Source: Ancylobacter novellus
GTDB taxonomy: Bacteria; Pseudomonadota; Alphaproteobacteria; Rhizobiales; Xanthobacteraceae
DNA length: 22,111 nucleotides
Assembly: GCA_003241485.1 (NCBI GenBank)
Contig: QFQD01000058.1
Coordinates: 1 to 22,111, forward strand
Direction of reading: 5' to 3'
The notes below the pieces were generated by a model. It was not told where the DNA came from, ran no database searches, and saw only the letters and a program-made list of their open reading frames with translations. Of this stretch, positions 15,045-22,111 are shown in pieces. Position 1 is the first letter of the stretch, and each line of letters opens with the position of its first letter. The position numbers and the translations under genes are program-made.

Positions 15045-15068
15045 CCGTCTGCAGACGGGAGCCCCGTC
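15045..15068 (+). promoter_or_regulatory. Mutually exclusive hairpins at the tctA ribosome-binding site
   Basis: A perfect 14-bp palindrome CCGTCTGCAGACGG (15045-15058) overlaps a second perfect 6-bp stem GACGGG-AGC-CCCGTC (15054-15068). The second stem buries the GGGAG ribosome site and ends at the base before the tctA ATG. The segment GACGG can pair with only one partner, so the RNA could switch between a blocked and a freer start site. The pairing is seen in sequence; the switching is inference. Confidence 0.5.
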
Positions 15069-16589
15069 ATGAATCTCAGCCTCGCCGTCCTGTCCGATCA
15101 GTTCCTGCTGAATTTCAGCTATCTCTGGCTGATCGTCATCGCCACCACCATCGGCATCATCATCGGCGCGATGCCGGGCTTCGGCTCGGCCAACACCATC
15201 ATCATGCTGCTGCCCTTCACCCTGGCGGTGGACATCAATGTGGCGATGATCTTCATGGTCTCGCTGTTCGTCGCCTCGCATATGGGCGGCGGCATCACCT
15301 CGATCCTGCTCAACATTCCCGGCAATGGCGGCGCGGCGGCAACCTGCCTCGACGGTTATCCCATGGCGCGCAAGGGACAAGGACAGCAGGCGCTGGTGCT
15401 GTCCTTCGTCGCCTCCACCGTGGGCGGGGCGGTGACGGCGGCACTGTCGATCTTCCTGCTGCCCTATATCGCTCGCCTGGCCTTCTATATGCACAGCGTC
15501 GAGATGGTGGTGATCCTGCTGTTCGGCATCACGCTGATTGCCTCGGTCGCCTCGGACAACATGCTCAAGGGCCTGATCGCCGGCTTCCTCGGCCTGCTGA
15601 TCGGCGCGATCGGCGCGGACCACATCTATTCCACGCCGCGCGGCACCTTCGGCATGATCGAACTCTATGACGGCGTGCCGCTGATCGCGGTGCTGATCGG
15701 CGTCTTCGCCATCTCAGAGGCGCTGAAGATGATGGAGAACGACTCCGTGCTCGATGAGGGCGGGCTGGAGACCATCAAGAATGCCGGCTGGAAGCAGACC
15801 TGGGAGGGTGTGACCATGGCGTTCGCCCGTACCTGGCACATGGTGTGGACCAGCCTCGTCGGCCTCGTCATCGGCATCGTTCCCGGCGCCGGCGCCTCCA
15901 TCGCGGCCTTCGTCGCCTACCAGCAGTCGCGCCTGTTCTCCAAAACGCCGGAGAAGTACGGAACCGGCATCCCCGAAGGCGTGATCGCGCCGGAATCTGC
16001 CAATAATGGCGTGACCTCCGGCGATCTCATTCCGATGCTGGTCATCGGCGTGCCCGGCGGCACCACGGCGGCGGTCATGATGATCGTGATGACCTATCAT
16101 GGCGTCCAGCTCGGCCCCCGCCTGTTCATCCAGAATCCGGGCCTCGGCTATGGCGTGTTCGTGACCATGCTGGTCGCCTATGCGGTGATGCTGTTCACCA
16201 CCCTGCCGCTGACGAAATACGTCTCCAAGCTGGTTTTGATCCCCACCCCGGTGCTGGCGCCGATCATCATCGCCTTCACACTGGTGGGCGCGTTCGCTCC
16301 GCGCGGCTACATGTTCGACCTGTGGCTTACGCTTCTGTTCGGCGCCATCGGCTATCTGTGCCGACAGACGCAGTTCAATGTGGTGGCGCTGCTGATCGGC
16401 GTCATTCTGGGGCCCATGCTCGAAGCCAATGTGATGCGCGCGCTGCGCATCAGCGGCAACGATCCCTGGGTTTTCTTCTCCTCCACGGTCGGCAATGTGC
16501 TGTGGGTGGCGCTGGTGCTGTCTCTGCTCCTGCCCTCCTTCATGCAATGGCGCCGCAGCCGGGCCGCAGCGCGGGTGGTGGCGGCATGA
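15069..16589 (+). CDS. tctA: Tripartite tricarboxylate transporter large membrane subunit (TctA family)
   Basis: This 506 aa protein has about 10-12 membrane helices and is the transport channel of the TTT system, driving organic-acid uptake with an ion gradient. Two related Gly/Pro-rich motifs, one in each half, mark the family: IGAMPGFGSANTIIMLLPF (about 32-50) and IGIVPGAGASIAAFVAYQQS (about 265-284). LGLLIGAIGAD and GVPGGTTAAVMM are also typical. GGGAG lies 8 bases before the ATG. Its stop overlaps the start of the LVIVD protein gene by 4 bp, tying that protein to the transporter's function. Confidence 0.93.
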   Translation: MNLSLAVLSDQFLLNFSYLWLIVIATTIGIIIGAMPGFGSANTIIMLLPFTLAVDINVAMIFMVSLFVASHMGGGITSILLNIPGNGGAAATCLDGYPMARKGQGQQALVLSFVASTVGGAVTAALSIFLLPYIARLAFYMHSVEMVVILLFGITLIASVASDNMLKGLIAGFLGLLIGAIGADHIYSTPRGTFGMIELYDGVPLIAVLIGVFAISEALKMMENDSVLDEGGLETIKNAGWKQTWEGVTMAFARTWHMVWTSLVGLVIGIVPGAGASIAAFVAYQQSRLFSKTPEKYGTGIPEGVIAPESANNGVTSGDLIPMLVIGVPGGTTAAVMMIVMTYHGVQLGPRLFIQNPGLGYGVFVTMLVAYAVMLFTTLPLTKYVSKLVLIPTPVLAPIIIAFTLVGAFAPRGYMFDLWLTLLFGAIGYLCRQTQFNVVALLIGVILGPMLEANVMRALRISGNDPWVFFSSTVGNVLWVALVLSLLLPSFMQWRRSRAAARVVAA

Positions 16590-17866
16590 GCGCCGGCCCT
16601 CTCCCGCTTCACAGTGCCAACATCACGCCCCTCGCCCGGCTCGACATTCCGGGCGGGGGAGAGGTGGTGGTCCATCGCCAGCATGCCTTCATCGGGCACA
16701 TGTCGCCTCCGCTCGGCACCAGCATCTATGATGTGCGCGACCCGCGCCGGCCGCGCCTCGTCGCGCAGATCGCGCCGAAGGACGGCTACTCCCACACCCA
16801 CAAGGTGAAGGTGGCGGGCGATCTGATGATTACCAATGTCGAGCGCCACCGCCGGCATTTCTACCGCAAGGGCGAGCGCATCGAGGCCGCGACGGCCGAA
16901 CTTGCGGCGCGCCTTGGCCGGCTGCCCGAACCGGCCGAGATCGCCGGCGCGCTGGGCGTGCCTCCCGGCGATCTTGACGAGCTGCGCGCCGGCCTCGCGC
17001 GCGGCTATGGTGATGGCGGCTTCCGCGTGTGGGACATCGCCGATCCAGCCAATCCGCGCGAGCTCGCCTTTGTCCCGACCGGCGGCATCGGCGTGCACCG
17101 CTTCGACATGGACGAGCGCTACGCCTACATCTCCACCGAGATGGATGGCTATGTCGGCAACATCCTCGTCATCTACGATCTCAGGGATCCCACCCATCCG
17201 CGCGAGGTGTCGCGCTGGCACCTGCCCGGCCAGCATGTGGCCATGGGCGAGACGCCGGACTGGCCCGGCCAGCGCCACCGGCTGCACCACGCGCTGCGCG
17301 TCGGCGACATATTGTGGGCGGGCTGCTGGTATGCTGGCGCCTATGCCATCGACGTGTCGGACATCGCCCGTCCGCGCACGCTCGGCAGCTTCAACTACCA
17401 TCCGCCCTTCCCCGAGCCGACGCACACCTTCTTCCGCCTCGCGCAGCCGATCGCCGGGCGGCAGATCGCGCTGATGATCGACGAGGAGCATGACCATGTG
17501 CCCGGCCAGCCGCATGCGTTCCTCTGGGTGATGGACGTGGCCCATCCAGCCGCGATCACACCGATCTCGACCTTCCACCTGAGCGAAAGCGACTCGCCCT
17601 ACGCCCATGCCGGCGGGCGTTTCGGCGCGCACCAGTTCCAGGAGCGGCAGGTCGGCAGCCTTGTCTTTGCAACATGGTTCGCCGGCGGGGTACGGGTTAT
17701 CGACCTCGCCGACCCCGAGGCGCCGCGCGAGGTCGGGTACTACATCCCGGCGCCCGCGCAGGGCCATGCCAGCCCGCAGAGCAACGACGTCGATGTCGAC
17801 GAGCGCGGCATGGTCTATGTCATCGACCGCGACCGCGGCTTCGACATCTTCGCCTTCAACGGGTGA
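16586..17866 (+). CDS. LVIVD-repeat beta-propeller protein, His-rich, with helical insert
   Basis: This 426 aa protein has no signal peptide. About seven propeller blades are visible, each with a V(I/W)D(I/V)xDPxxPR-type strand end: YDVRDPRRPR (48-57), WDIADPANPR (149-158), YDLRDPTHPR (197-206), IDVSDIARPR (255-264), MDVAHPAAI (316-324), IDLADPEAPR (372-381) and IDRDRGFDIFAF (413-424). Histidines recur at equivalent blade positions (His70/72, 171, 234/235, 280, 341 and 349), which could place a metal at the central pore, as in other His-lined propellers. A helical insert at about 88-141 interrupts blade two. The start overlaps the tctA stop by 4 bp. Enzymatic function is unknown; an enzyme or metal-binding role in the same catabolic route is inferred from context only. 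Confidence 0.85.
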   Translation: MSAGPLPLHSANITPLARLDIPGGGEVVVHRQHAFIGHMSPPLGTSIYDVRDPRRPRLVAQIAPKDGYSHTHKVKVAGDLMITNVERHRRHFYRKGERIEAATAELAARLGRLPEPAEIAGALGVPPGDLDELRAGLARGYGDGGFRVWDIADPANPRELAFVPTGGIGVHRFDMDERYAYISTEMDGYVGNILVIYDLRDPTHPREVSRWHLPGQHVAMGETPDWPGQRHRLHHALRVGDILWAGCWYAGAYAIDVSDIARPRTLGSFNYHPPFPEPTHTFFRLAQPIAGRQIALMIDEEHDHVPGQPHAFLWVMDVAHPAAITPISTFHLSESDSPYAHAGGRFGAHQFQERQVGSLVFATWFAGGVRVIDLADPEAPREVGYYIPAPAQGHASPQSNDVDVDERGMVYVIDRDRGFDIFAFNG

Positions 17867-17869
17867 GCC

Positions 17870-18103
17870 ATGTGCGAGGACTGTTTCGACGAGGATGAGA
17901 CGGCCAGCGCTGGGCATGATTCCGCGCAGCTGGCGCTCGCCGCGCGGCACATCGAACGCGACATGGCAGGCGAACCCGTGCGGGCGCAGGCTTGGGACAT
18001 CTATTTCGGCCGCGCCACCGGCCCGGTCGACTGGCGTTCGATGCAGCGCATGGCACGCTGCATCGAGGCCGCACAGGTGTTGCTGGCGATAGGCCGGCGC
18101 TGA
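17870..18103 (+). CDS. Small hypothetical protein with N-terminal CxxC
   Basis: The 77 aa protein begins MCEDCFDEDE, so Cys2 and Cys5 form a CxxC pair followed by an acidic stretch. The rest is predicted helical (LALAARHIERDMAG, WRSMQRMARCIEAAQVLLA) with a third Cys. I do not recognise a family. The ATG is 3 bp after the propeller stop, and the reading frame fills the space exactly up to the convergent neighbour, which supports a real, translationally coupled gene. It may bind a metal or aid the propeller protein, but that is a guess. Confidence 0.65.
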   Translation: MCEDCFDEDETASAGHDSAQLALAARHIERDMAGEPVRAQAWDIYFGRATGPVDWRSMQRMARCIEAAQVLLAIGRR

Positions 18104-18112
18104 ACGCCTCGC

Positions 18113-19741
18113 TCAGTTCCGCTTCGCCTTGATGTCCCGCATCACCTCGCGCGCGGCGTTGAAGCCGGGAATGCCGGAGACGCCGCCGCCGGGATGCATG
18201 GAGGAGCCGCAGATATACAGCCCCTTCAGCGGCGTGCGGTAATCGGCATAGCCCGAGACCGGACGCTGGAAGAACAGCTGGTCGGTCGACAATTCGCCGT
18301 GGAAGATGTGGCCCTGCGGCAGGTTGACGATGTTCTCGATATCCGGCGCCACCAGCAACTGCGCCTCGATCACATCGCTGCTGAAGCCGGGGGCATATTC
18401 CTCTATGCTGTCGAACACCGTCTTGCGGAAATTGTCCTTCTCGTTCGCCCAGTCCCCGCCCTTCAGCGTGTAGGGCGCGTGGCCGCCGAACAGGTTGACG
18501 ACATGCTTGCCCTCGGGCGCCAGCGTGGTGTCGACCATGGTCGGCACGACGGGGGTGATGAAGGGGCGCGAGGAATACCAGCCATGCTTGGCGTCGTCAT
18601 AGGCGCGTTCGAGATAATCGATGTCGGGCGCGATGTGCATGTAGGTCGGGTAATCGAAATTGCCGAGCGTGCCGTCGTGGCGCAGCTTGTCGAGCATGCG
18701 GTATTGCGGCGGGCGCTCGCAGGCGATGTTCATCTTGAAGGCGGTGGAGAAGGTGCGGTAGCCCTTGATCTCGCGCACCACCTCTTCCGGCAGGTGCTTC
18801 TCGCCAACGAGGTCCAGATAGAGGATCTTGGCGCTGGCATTGCAGATGATGGTCTTGGCCGCATAGGTCTCGCCGGTGGTGGTGATGACCGCGGTCGCCC
18901 GTCCGCCCTGTACGCGCACTTCCTTGATCGGCGCGCCGGTGACGATGTCCACGCCCTTCTCGCGCGCCGAGGAGGCCAGCGCCTGGGTGATCGAACCCAT
19001 GCCGCCCTTGATGAAGCCCCAGCCGCCGGCGCCCTCATGCTCGCCCATGATGTGGTGCATGATGACATAGGCCGAGCCCGGCGATTTCGGGCCGGCAAAG
19101 GTGCCGATGGAGGCGTAATAGGCCAGCACCGCCATCACACGGTCGTCGTCGAACCATTCGCGCAGGAAGTCATAGGCGCTCATCGTCAGCATATCGACGA
19201 TGCGGTACATCTTCCGGCCTATCTTGCGATGCCGCCACAGCAGCGAGGCGCCGTCCTTGAAGGTGCGCCAGTCGCGCTTGGTGGGATCGACCGGTGTCTC
19301 CCACAGGAGCTTGCGCACGATGTTCGCCGCCTCGTTCAGATAGCGGTCGAATTCGGGGTATATCTCCGCGTCGTGCTTGGAGAACTTGGCGAAGCTCGCC
19401 TGTGACTTCGCCATATTGTCGGAGAACAGGATGTAGTCCTCCCCGCCGAGCGGCGACACCATGTCCGAGCAGGGCAGCACTTCCAGCCCGTGCTTTTTAA
19501 GCTCCAGCTCGCGGATGATGCGCGGGTGCAGGAGGCTCATGAGATAGGAGAAGATCGAGGCGCGGAAGCCCGGCGCGATCTCCTCCGTCACGGCCGCGCC
19601 GCCGACGACATCGCGCCGCTCCAGCACCAGCACCTTCTGTCCCGCCTTGGCGAGGTAGTTGGCGCACACCAGCCCATTATGTCCGGCGCCGATGATGATG
19701 GCGTCGTAGCTCTTGCCCACGGTGACGTCGGCCGTACCCAT
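18113..19741 (-). CDS. FAD/NAD(P)-dependent oxidoreductase, PYROXD2/phytoene-desaturase-like
   Basis: This 542 aa protein has an N-terminal dinucleotide-binding fold IIIGAGHNGLVCANYLAKAG (15-34; GxGxxG at 18-23) ending at Glu41 in VLERRDVVGG. A C-terminal flavin-binding segment YICGSSMHPGGGVSGIPGFN (509-528) is typical of the phytoene-desaturase/PYROXD2 group. Length fits PYROXD2-like proteins. These flavoproteins oxidise or isomerise C-C or C-N bonds; the substrate here is unknown, and no carotenoid gene is nearby, so a carotenoid role is unlikely. GAGGAA lies 7 bases upstream of the ATG at 19741. It is the last gene of the minus-strand cluster, 47 bp after the Rieske gene, and ends 9 bp from the convergent small gene. 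Confidence 0.87.
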   Translation of the reverse strand: MGTADVTVGKSYDAIIIGAGHNGLVCANYLAKAGQKVLVLERRDVVGGAAVTEEIAPGFRASIFSYLMSLLHPRIIRELELKKHGLEVLPCSDMVSPLGGEDYILFSDNMAKSQASFAKFSKHDAEIYPEFDRYLNEAANIVRKLLWETPVDPTKRDWRTFKDGASLLWRHRKIGRKMYRIVDMLTMSAYDFLREWFDDDRVMAVLAYYASIGTFAGPKSPGSAYVIMHHIMGEHEGAGGWGFIKGGMGSITQALASSAREKGVDIVTGAPIKEVRVQGGRATAVITTTGETYAAKTIICNASAKILYLDLVGEKHLPEEVVREIKGYRTFSTAFKMNIACERPPQYRMLDKLRHDGTLGNFDYPTYMHIAPDIDYLERAYDDAKHGWYSSRPFITPVVPTMVDTTLAPEGKHVVNLFGGHAPYTLKGGDWANEKDNFRKTVFDSIEEYAPGFSSDVIEAQLLVAPDIENIVNLPQGHIFHGELSTDQLFFQRPVSGYADYRTPLKGLYICGSSMHPGGGVSGIPGFNAAREVMRDIKAKRN

Positions 19742-19788
19742 TGCACGTTCCTCGATTGTCTGGTCGCTGCGAGCGGGTGCGTGGCGGC

Positions 19789-20862
19789 CTATTCGGCCGC
19801 GACGCCGCGCAGGGGTTCGCGGGGCTCCATCCCGCCGCGGACCATGTCCTGGAAGGACTTCACCGCGTATTCGTATTTCGGCGAGAGCGGCCCGCGGGTG
19901 TAGACGCCCGCTTCAAGATTGCGCTGCACGCCGGTGATGATGTCGAGATCCTCGGTGACGATCTGCGCCGACCATTCCGCCGATTTGCGGTTCTCCTCGG
20001 CCTTTTCGGGCGAGACGTCGGTGAAGAAGTACCAGTTGATATGGCGGATGCGCCCCGGCCCCAGCGGCTCGATGGTGGCGATGGACGAACCCCAGTCGTA
20101 GAGGTTCAGCATCAGGAAGGGGAAGCGGTAGAAATACAGGCCCCGCGTCAGCCCGCCATCGCGCTTGGGCGCGTGCAGGTGGAAGAACTTCTCCTTGTCG
20201 TAGGTGTCGATGCGATAGCTGTCGATGTCCATCGACTCGCACAGGCCCGGATGCATCGTCCGGCAGTGGTAGCATTCGAGATAGTTCTCGCCATAGGTCT
20301 TCCAGTCGACGGCGCAGTCGCGGTCCTTCGACATGAAGTAATGCTGCTTGTCGAGCGGGTAGTCGGCCGCCATGTCGTGGATCGGCCCCAGCCATTCGAT
20401 CAGGCTCTGGCCGCCGCGCTCCAGCCGCAGGAAGACGAGGCCGCGCCATTCCTCGGCGTCGATGGCATAGAGCCCCCAGGCCTGCGGATCGAAGGTGATG
20501 CCCTCGCCGAAATCCACCGCCTTGTTGAGATGGCCGGAGCGCGTGTAGCTCCAGCTGTGATAGGGGCAGACCACCAGCTTGCCGCAATGGCCCTCGCCCT
20601 CCGTCAGCAGTTGCGCGCCGCGGTGCCGGCACACATTGTGGAAGGCGCGCACCACGCCGTCATCGTCGCGCATGGCGAACACCGGAAACCCGGCCACCGT
20701 GCCCGAGACATAGTCGCCCGGCTTCTTCAGCCGCTCCGACCAGGTGAACAGCATCCAGTTGCGGGCGAAGATCTCCTTGCGCTCGCGCTCATACAGGGCA
20801 GGGTCGCAATAGTCGCGGGCCGGCAACGTCCAGTCGAACTGGCCCTTCATGGTGGCGGTCAT
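19789..20862 (-). CDS. Rieske non-haem iron oxygenase alpha subunit
   Basis: This 357 aa protein has an N-terminal Rieske [2Fe-2S] site, Cys78-x-His80 in CRHRGAQ and Cys99-x2-His102 in CPYHSW. The C-terminal catalytic domain has mononuclear iron ligands His199 and His204 in ENYLECYHCRTMHPG and probably Asp307 in TEDLDIITGVQRNL. The bridging residue between centres is Glu196 rather than the common Asp, as in carnitine oxygenase CntA, and the overall pattern resembles glycine-betaine/stachydrine/carnitine oxygenases. It would hydroxylate or N-demethylate its substrate with O2 and electrons from a reductase, which is not in this window. I start at 20862, which has GGGAG upstream; a start 36 bases earlier lacks a ribosome site. 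A CCGGCC/GGCCGG hairpin (20888-20911) lies in the 56 bp gap after the aldolase gene. Confidence 0.9.
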   Translation of the reverse strand: MTATMKGQFDWTLPARDYCDPALYERERKEIFARNWMLFTWSERLKKPGDYVSGTVAGFPVFAMRDDDGVVRAFHNVCRHRGAQLLTEGEGHCGKLVVCPYHSWSYTRSGHLNKAVDFGEGITFDPQAWGLYAIDAEEWRGLVFLRLERGGQSLIEWLGPIHDMAADYPLDKQHYFMSKDRDCAVDWKTYGENYLECYHCRTMHPGLCESMDIDSYRIDTYDKEKFFHLHAPKRDGGLTRGLYFYRFPFLMLNLYDWGSSIATIEPLGPGRIRHINWYFFTDVSPEKAEENRKSAEWSAQIVTEDLDIITGVQRNLEAGVYTRGPLSPKYEYAVKSFQDMVRGGMEPREPLRGVAAE

Positions 20863-20918
20863 GGCAGCGCTCCCGAAGCTTATTGGCCCGGCCGGCATGT
20901 GGCGCGGCCGGTGCGGTT

Positions 20919-21680
20919 TCAGTTACGATAGGAAGGATCGATCTCGTCGAGCATGCGCAGATGGGCGTCCCATTCGAGCAGCAGGTCGCCATCGTCGAAA
21001 TTCATCTGGTCGTATTGCGCGCCCACCCTCTCGCAGACCTCGCGCGGGGGCAGCACGATCTCGCGGCCCATGGAGAGCGTCGCGACCTGCACCTCGCAGG
21101 CGCGCTCCAGATAGAACATCAGGTTGAACGCCTCCGCGACGGTGCGCCCGACGGTCAGCAGCCCGTGATTGCGCAGCAGCAGGCCGCATTTCGAGCCGAG
21201 GTCGGCGATGATGCGCTCGCGCTCGTCGAGGTCGAGCGCGATGCCCTCATAGTCATGGACGCCGAGCCGTCCGTAAAACTGCAGCGCGATCTGGTTGAGC
21301 GGCAGCAGCCCCTCCTTGAGCGAGGCGACCGCCATGCCGGCGCGGGTATGGGTGTGGATGACGCAGGCCGCGTCGTGCCGCGACATGTGCACGGCGGAAT
21401 GGATGGTGAAGCCGGCCGGATTCACGCGGGCGGGGCTGTCATCCACCTTGTTGCCCTCGACATCGATCTTCACCAGCGAGGAGGCGGTGATCTCCTCCCA
21501 GCGATGGCCGTAGGGGTTGATGAGGAAGCGACCCGGCTCGCCCGGCACGCGCACCGTGCAATGGGTGTAGATGAGGTCGGTCATGCGGAAATGCGCCAGC
21601 AGCCGGTAGCAGGCGGCGAGCTCAACCCGCTGCTGCCATTCGGCGGCGCTCATTTCCGGGCGCAGGCTGGTGACGGTCAT
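20919..21680 (-). CDS. Class II aldolase/adducin family protein
   Basis: This 253 aa protein has metal-site histidines His109 and His111 in VIHTHTRAG and His172 in RNHGLLTVG, the zinc ligands of the family. IYTHCTVRVPG and FLINPYGHRWEEITASSLV are the usual N-terminal marks. Where fuculose-phosphate aldolase has its catalytic Glu (SSE), this protein has NPAGFTIHSAVH (about 87-98), so it is of the adducin-like type without that acid and may be a decarboxylase or other lyase rather than an aldolase. The ATG at 21680 has GAGGAGA upstream; a TTG seven codons earlier is less likely. It is 17 bp after the isomerase-like gene, so they are co-transcribed. The substrate is unknown. Confidence 0.9.
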   Translation of the reverse strand: MTVTSLRPEMSAAEWQQRVELAACYRLLAHFRMTDLIYTHCTVRVPGEPGRFLINPYGHRWEEITASSLVKIDVEGNKVDDSPARVNPAGFTIHSAVHMSRHDAACVIHTHTRAGMAVASLKEGLLPLNQIALQFYGRLGVHDYEGIALDLDERERIIADLGSKCGLLLRNHGLLTVGRTVAEAFNLMFYLERACEVQVATLSMGREIVLPPREVCERVGAQYDQMNFDDGDLLLEWDAHLRMLDEIDPSYRN

Positions 21681-21690
21681 AAGCGTCTCC

Positions 21691-22111
21691 TCATTCCTCA
21701 AGCCGGTTCCGCGACGCGCAGCGCAGCGGCTTCCTGCCAGTCCTCGATGGCCCAGCGCCGCAGCAGCAGCGCCTCACGTCGGTGATGGCGTAGTCGCGCG
21801 GGCCCAGCTCGCAGAGGAAGACGCAGTCCGCCTCTGCCGGATTGCGCGCCTGCCACGATGCGAAGCCACGCCGCCACCAGTCGCGAAAGACCTCGATCCA
21901 CGGCCGGTGCTGGGGGAAGTGCAGCGGCAGCTGCACCTGGCAGCGATTGGCGACGCGCCCCTGGAAGCTGTCCGAGCGCTCCAGCAGCCGGCCGACCTGC
22001 GCCTGATACTCCGGCGTGATCGGCAGCATCATCTCGCGGTCGACCACATAGTGCGAGAGGTCGGCGGCGAGCCGCATCTGCGGGATGGCATCGAGCAGCA
22101 GCAACGTCGAG
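21691..22111 (-). CDS. Sugar phosphate isomerase/epimerase-like protein, 5'-truncated by the window, apparent C-terminal frameshift
   Basis: Only the C-terminal part is inside the window; the start lies beyond 22111. The visible chain includes ADLSHYVVDREMMLPITPEY, ERSDSFQGRVANRCQVQLPL and CVFLCELGPRDYAITD, matching the last third of TIM-barrel isomerase/epimerases (xylose isomerase-like), with metal-site candidates in DLSH and CELGP. After YAITD (about 21785) the open frame turns into a Cys/Arg-rich tail ending at 21691. A neighbouring frame instead reads REALLLRRWAIEDWQEAA and stops at 21698, which looks like the true C-terminal helix. A small deletion, a frameshift or a sequence error at about 21775-21790 is likely. 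All metal-site residues precede it, so the enzyme might still work. It is the first visible gene of the catabolic cluster. Confidence 0.72.
   Translation of the reverse strand, partial: STLLLLDAIPQMRLAADLSHYVVDREMMLPITPEYQAQVGRLLERSDSFQGRVANRCQVQLPLHFPQHRPWIEVFRDWWRRGFASWQARNPAEADCVFLCELGPRDYAITDVRRCCCGAGPSRTGRKPLRCASRNRLEE

Noticed and set aside
16880..17010. A fused sigma factor in the propeller gene
   Set aside because: Only a region-3-like helix motif is seen; regions 2 and 4 are absent, so it cannot act as a sigma factor.
14433..17950. Long minus-strand open frames opposite the transporter and propeller genes
   Set aside because: Low-complexity, His/Asp/Gln/Arg-rich translations that are mirror products of hydrophobic genes on the plus strand.
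18104..18112. Terminator between the converging transcripts
   Set aside because: Only 9 bp separate the stop codons and no hairpin is visible there.

Overview
This 22.1 kb window is high-GC DNA (by eye about two thirds G+C) from what looks like an alphaproteobacterium, most likely of the Hyphomicrobiales (Xanthobacteraceae-like). The clues are Omp25-like outer-membrane barrels, a sigma/anti-sigma pair of alphaproteobacterial type, a tripartite tricarboxylate transporter and a Rieske/aldolase catabolic cluster. The species call is inference. I see no tRNA, rRNA, CRISPR array, insertion sequence or phage gene.

Layout. (1) 74-6679, minus strand, envelope block. An ECF sigma factor and its membrane anti-sigma factor overlap by 4 bp. 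Downstream lie a very large outer-membrane protein that appears to hold four beta-barrels in one chain, a membrane DUF4105 protein, and a choloylglycine-hydrolase/penicillin-V-acylase-type Ntn hydrolase. (2) 6859-9552, plus strand, divergent from the sigma gene: a type III polyketide synthase, an isoprenylcysteine-methyltransferase-like membrane enzyme, a secreted TPR protein and a DoxX protein. The 179 bp divergent spacer holds two matching ECF-style promoter candidates, one facing each way. (3) 9557-12954, minus strand: cydD and cydC, overlapping by 4 bp, without cydAB nearby. (4) 12955-13461: a 507 bp gene-free region with a good sigma-70-type promoter for the next operon. (5) 13462-18103, plus strand: a tripartite tricarboxylate transporter in the order binding protein, small membrane subunit, large membrane subunit, followed by an LVIVD beta-propeller protein (4 bp overlap with the transporter) and a small CxxC protein. 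(6) 18113 to the window end, minus strand, convergent with (5): a PYROXD2-like FAD oxidoreductase, a Rieske oxygenase alpha subunit, an adducin-type class II aldolase homologue, and a sugar-phosphate isomerase/epimerase-like gene that runs off the window and carries an apparent frameshift.

How they may work together. Block 2 looks like a phenolic-lipid pathway (polyketide synthesis then O-methylation in the membrane) that may be controlled by the divergent ECF sigma factor. Blocks 5 and 6 look like uptake plus oxidative breakdown of an organic acid whose identity cannot be read from sequence. The Rieske active site resembles quaternary-amine (carnitine/glycine-betaine/stachydrine) oxygenases.

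The points most worth following are the paired ECF promoters, the four-barrel outer-membrane protein, the uncharacterised transporter/propeller/Rieske cluster, and the mutually exclusive hairpins at the ribosome site of the large transporter subunit.
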